From Ascaphus truei (Eukaryota > Chordata > Amphibia > Anura > Ascaphidae): 64,000 nt of DNA. The stretch spans positions 11,784,099 to 11,848,098 of the forward strand of contig CM071574.1 of the NCBI GenBank assembly GCA_036426205.1, given 5' to 3'. Under the pieces are notes generated by a model. The model worked only from the letters and a program-made list of their open reading frames with translations. It searched no databases and was not told where the DNA came from. Position 1 is the first letter of the stretch. Every line of letters starts with the position of its first letter. A program made the translations under genes and the position numbers. Below are positions 63,141 to 64,000 of the stretch, piece after piece.

Positions 63141-64000
63141 TCAAATCAATTCTAAGTTTCTGTGATCCGTAAAGACGGTAACCGGGTGATTGGCCACCTC
63201 AAGTAAATGTCTCCACTCTGAGAATGCAGCTTTTATAGCCAAAAGTTCTTTGTTTTCGATGTCATAATTTCTGAAGGAGCATCTTGGATCCAATTCTTTG
63301 TGACAGAATGGTACCAACAGAGGAGTCAGATGCGTCCACTTCCATGAAAATGGTAGTTCTGTATTCGGATGTATGGGGATAGGGGCAGATGTGAAAAGTG
63401 ACTTCAATTGTTCAAATGCCGCATCTGAATCAGGAGACCATTTGAAGGGCAATTCTTTCTGTGTGAGTTGGGTGATTGGGGCAATAATGCTAGAGACATT
63501 TTTAAGAAAAACGTCTATAGAAGTTGGCAAAGCCCACAAATATCTGAATGTCATTCTCACTTCAAGGAATCATCCATTCCAGTACAGCTTGAATCTTGCT
63601 TGGGTCCATACTCAAACCCTCAGGGGAGATGACATAACTGGGAAATTGCATGCTGGTCTTTTCAAAATCGTATTTTTCTAATTTGATGTATCATTTGTGC
63701 TTTCCGAGACGCTCTAGGACAATCGGACATGTTTCTGGTGATCCATGATGTATCTGAGAATACTAGAATATCATTCAGGTATGCCACTAGGAATTGGTCC
63801 AGTAACTCTCAAAGAACATCATTAATTAAATGCTGGAAAGTAGCAGGAGCATTACATAGTCCAAAAGCATCACCAGGTATTCATAGTGCCCATAACGGGT
63901 TTGGAAGGCTGTCTTCCACTCATCACCGGTTGTATGTGGATCAAATTATATGACCCCCGGAGATCTAATTTGGTAAAAATCTTGGCTGACTGAATTCTTT
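63141..64000 (-). pseudogene. Ty3/gypsy reverse transcriptase and RNase H, partial
   Basis: The polymerase part copies the element's RNA; RNase H removes the template. On the minus strand, 64000-63700 gives FTKLDLRG (RT motif A) and YLNDILVF (motif C, with Asn in place of the first Asp of the usual YLDD). 63560-63141 gives NVSSIIAPITQLTQKELPF, WSPDSDAAFEQLKSLFTSAP, NYDIENKELLAI and [20 protein letters not shown], the RT connection and RNase H start. The protease and gag lie beyond the window edge. Several frameshifts are present. Confidence 0.92.

Overview
The window looks like intergenic or intronic DNA of a large, repeat-rich vertebrate genome, most likely an amphibian and probably a frog. 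The evidence is the repeat content: Penelope-like elements with GIY-YIG endonuclease domains, CR1/L2-type LINEs, a Ty3/gypsy element with a chromodomain, a Tc1-like transposon, hAT, Tigger-like and Harbinger-like miniature elements, hammerhead-bearing repeats and many (TA)n tracts. I see no host exon, tRNA, rRNA or CRISPR array. Every recognisable protein-coding stretch belongs to a transposable element and is broken by stops, frameshifts, truncation or nested insertions.

Layout. 0-7.5 kb: mostly anonymous AT-rich DNA with one hAT miniature element and one GC-rich Harbinger-like element. 7.5-16.8 kb: a 300-bp pyrimidine tract, Penelope-type terminal repeats, more miniature elements and an L2-like LINE end. 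17.7-20.7 kb: a hAT miniature element beside a dead Tc1-like element that carries two nested insertions, then a hammerhead repeat. 20.7-31.5 kb: a Penelope graveyard, with two copies in inverted orientation over about 7.7 kb followed by a third partial copy. 31.9-33.9 kb: a LINE with a mostly readable reverse transcriptase. 34-38 kb: a cluster of hammerhead repeats inside (TA)n tracts. 39.9-41.7 kb: foldback miniature elements. 42.7-44 kb: G-rich minisatellite and GC-rich DNA. 44.6-47.9 kb: a 3.3-kb foldback element with arms of about 1.1 kb. 48.4-50.1 kb: a decayed CR1 LINE. 50-60 kb: miniature elements, short tandem repeats and anonymous DNA. 60.3-64 kb: the 3' part of a Ty3/gypsy element on the minus strand, split by two miniature elements.

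The most interesting system is a roughly 400-bp repeat found at least seven times (9.9, 16.4, 20.35, 34.26, 34.67, 37.06 and 37.9 kb). Two copies hold a complete-looking hammerhead ribozyme: conserved core, stems I and II, a minimal stem III and a GUC cleavage triplet. Stem I varies between copies in ways that keep pairing. A block resembling the snRNA-gene proximal element lies about 56-62 bp upstream of the hammerhead. An octamer plus a Staf/ZNF143-like site lies elsewhere in the unit, so that in a tandem array it would sit about 130-150 bp upstream of the next proximal element. One copy is longer than one unit, with identical 61-bp ends and a 408-bp period, and sits inside a (TA)n tract. 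This is the architecture expected of a retrozyme or of the newt satellite-2 type of repeat. The nearby Penelope elements, whose terminal repeats carry related hammerhead-like cores, are the obvious candidates for having mobilised it. All calls were made by eye, and element boundaries are approximate unless a target duplication is stated.
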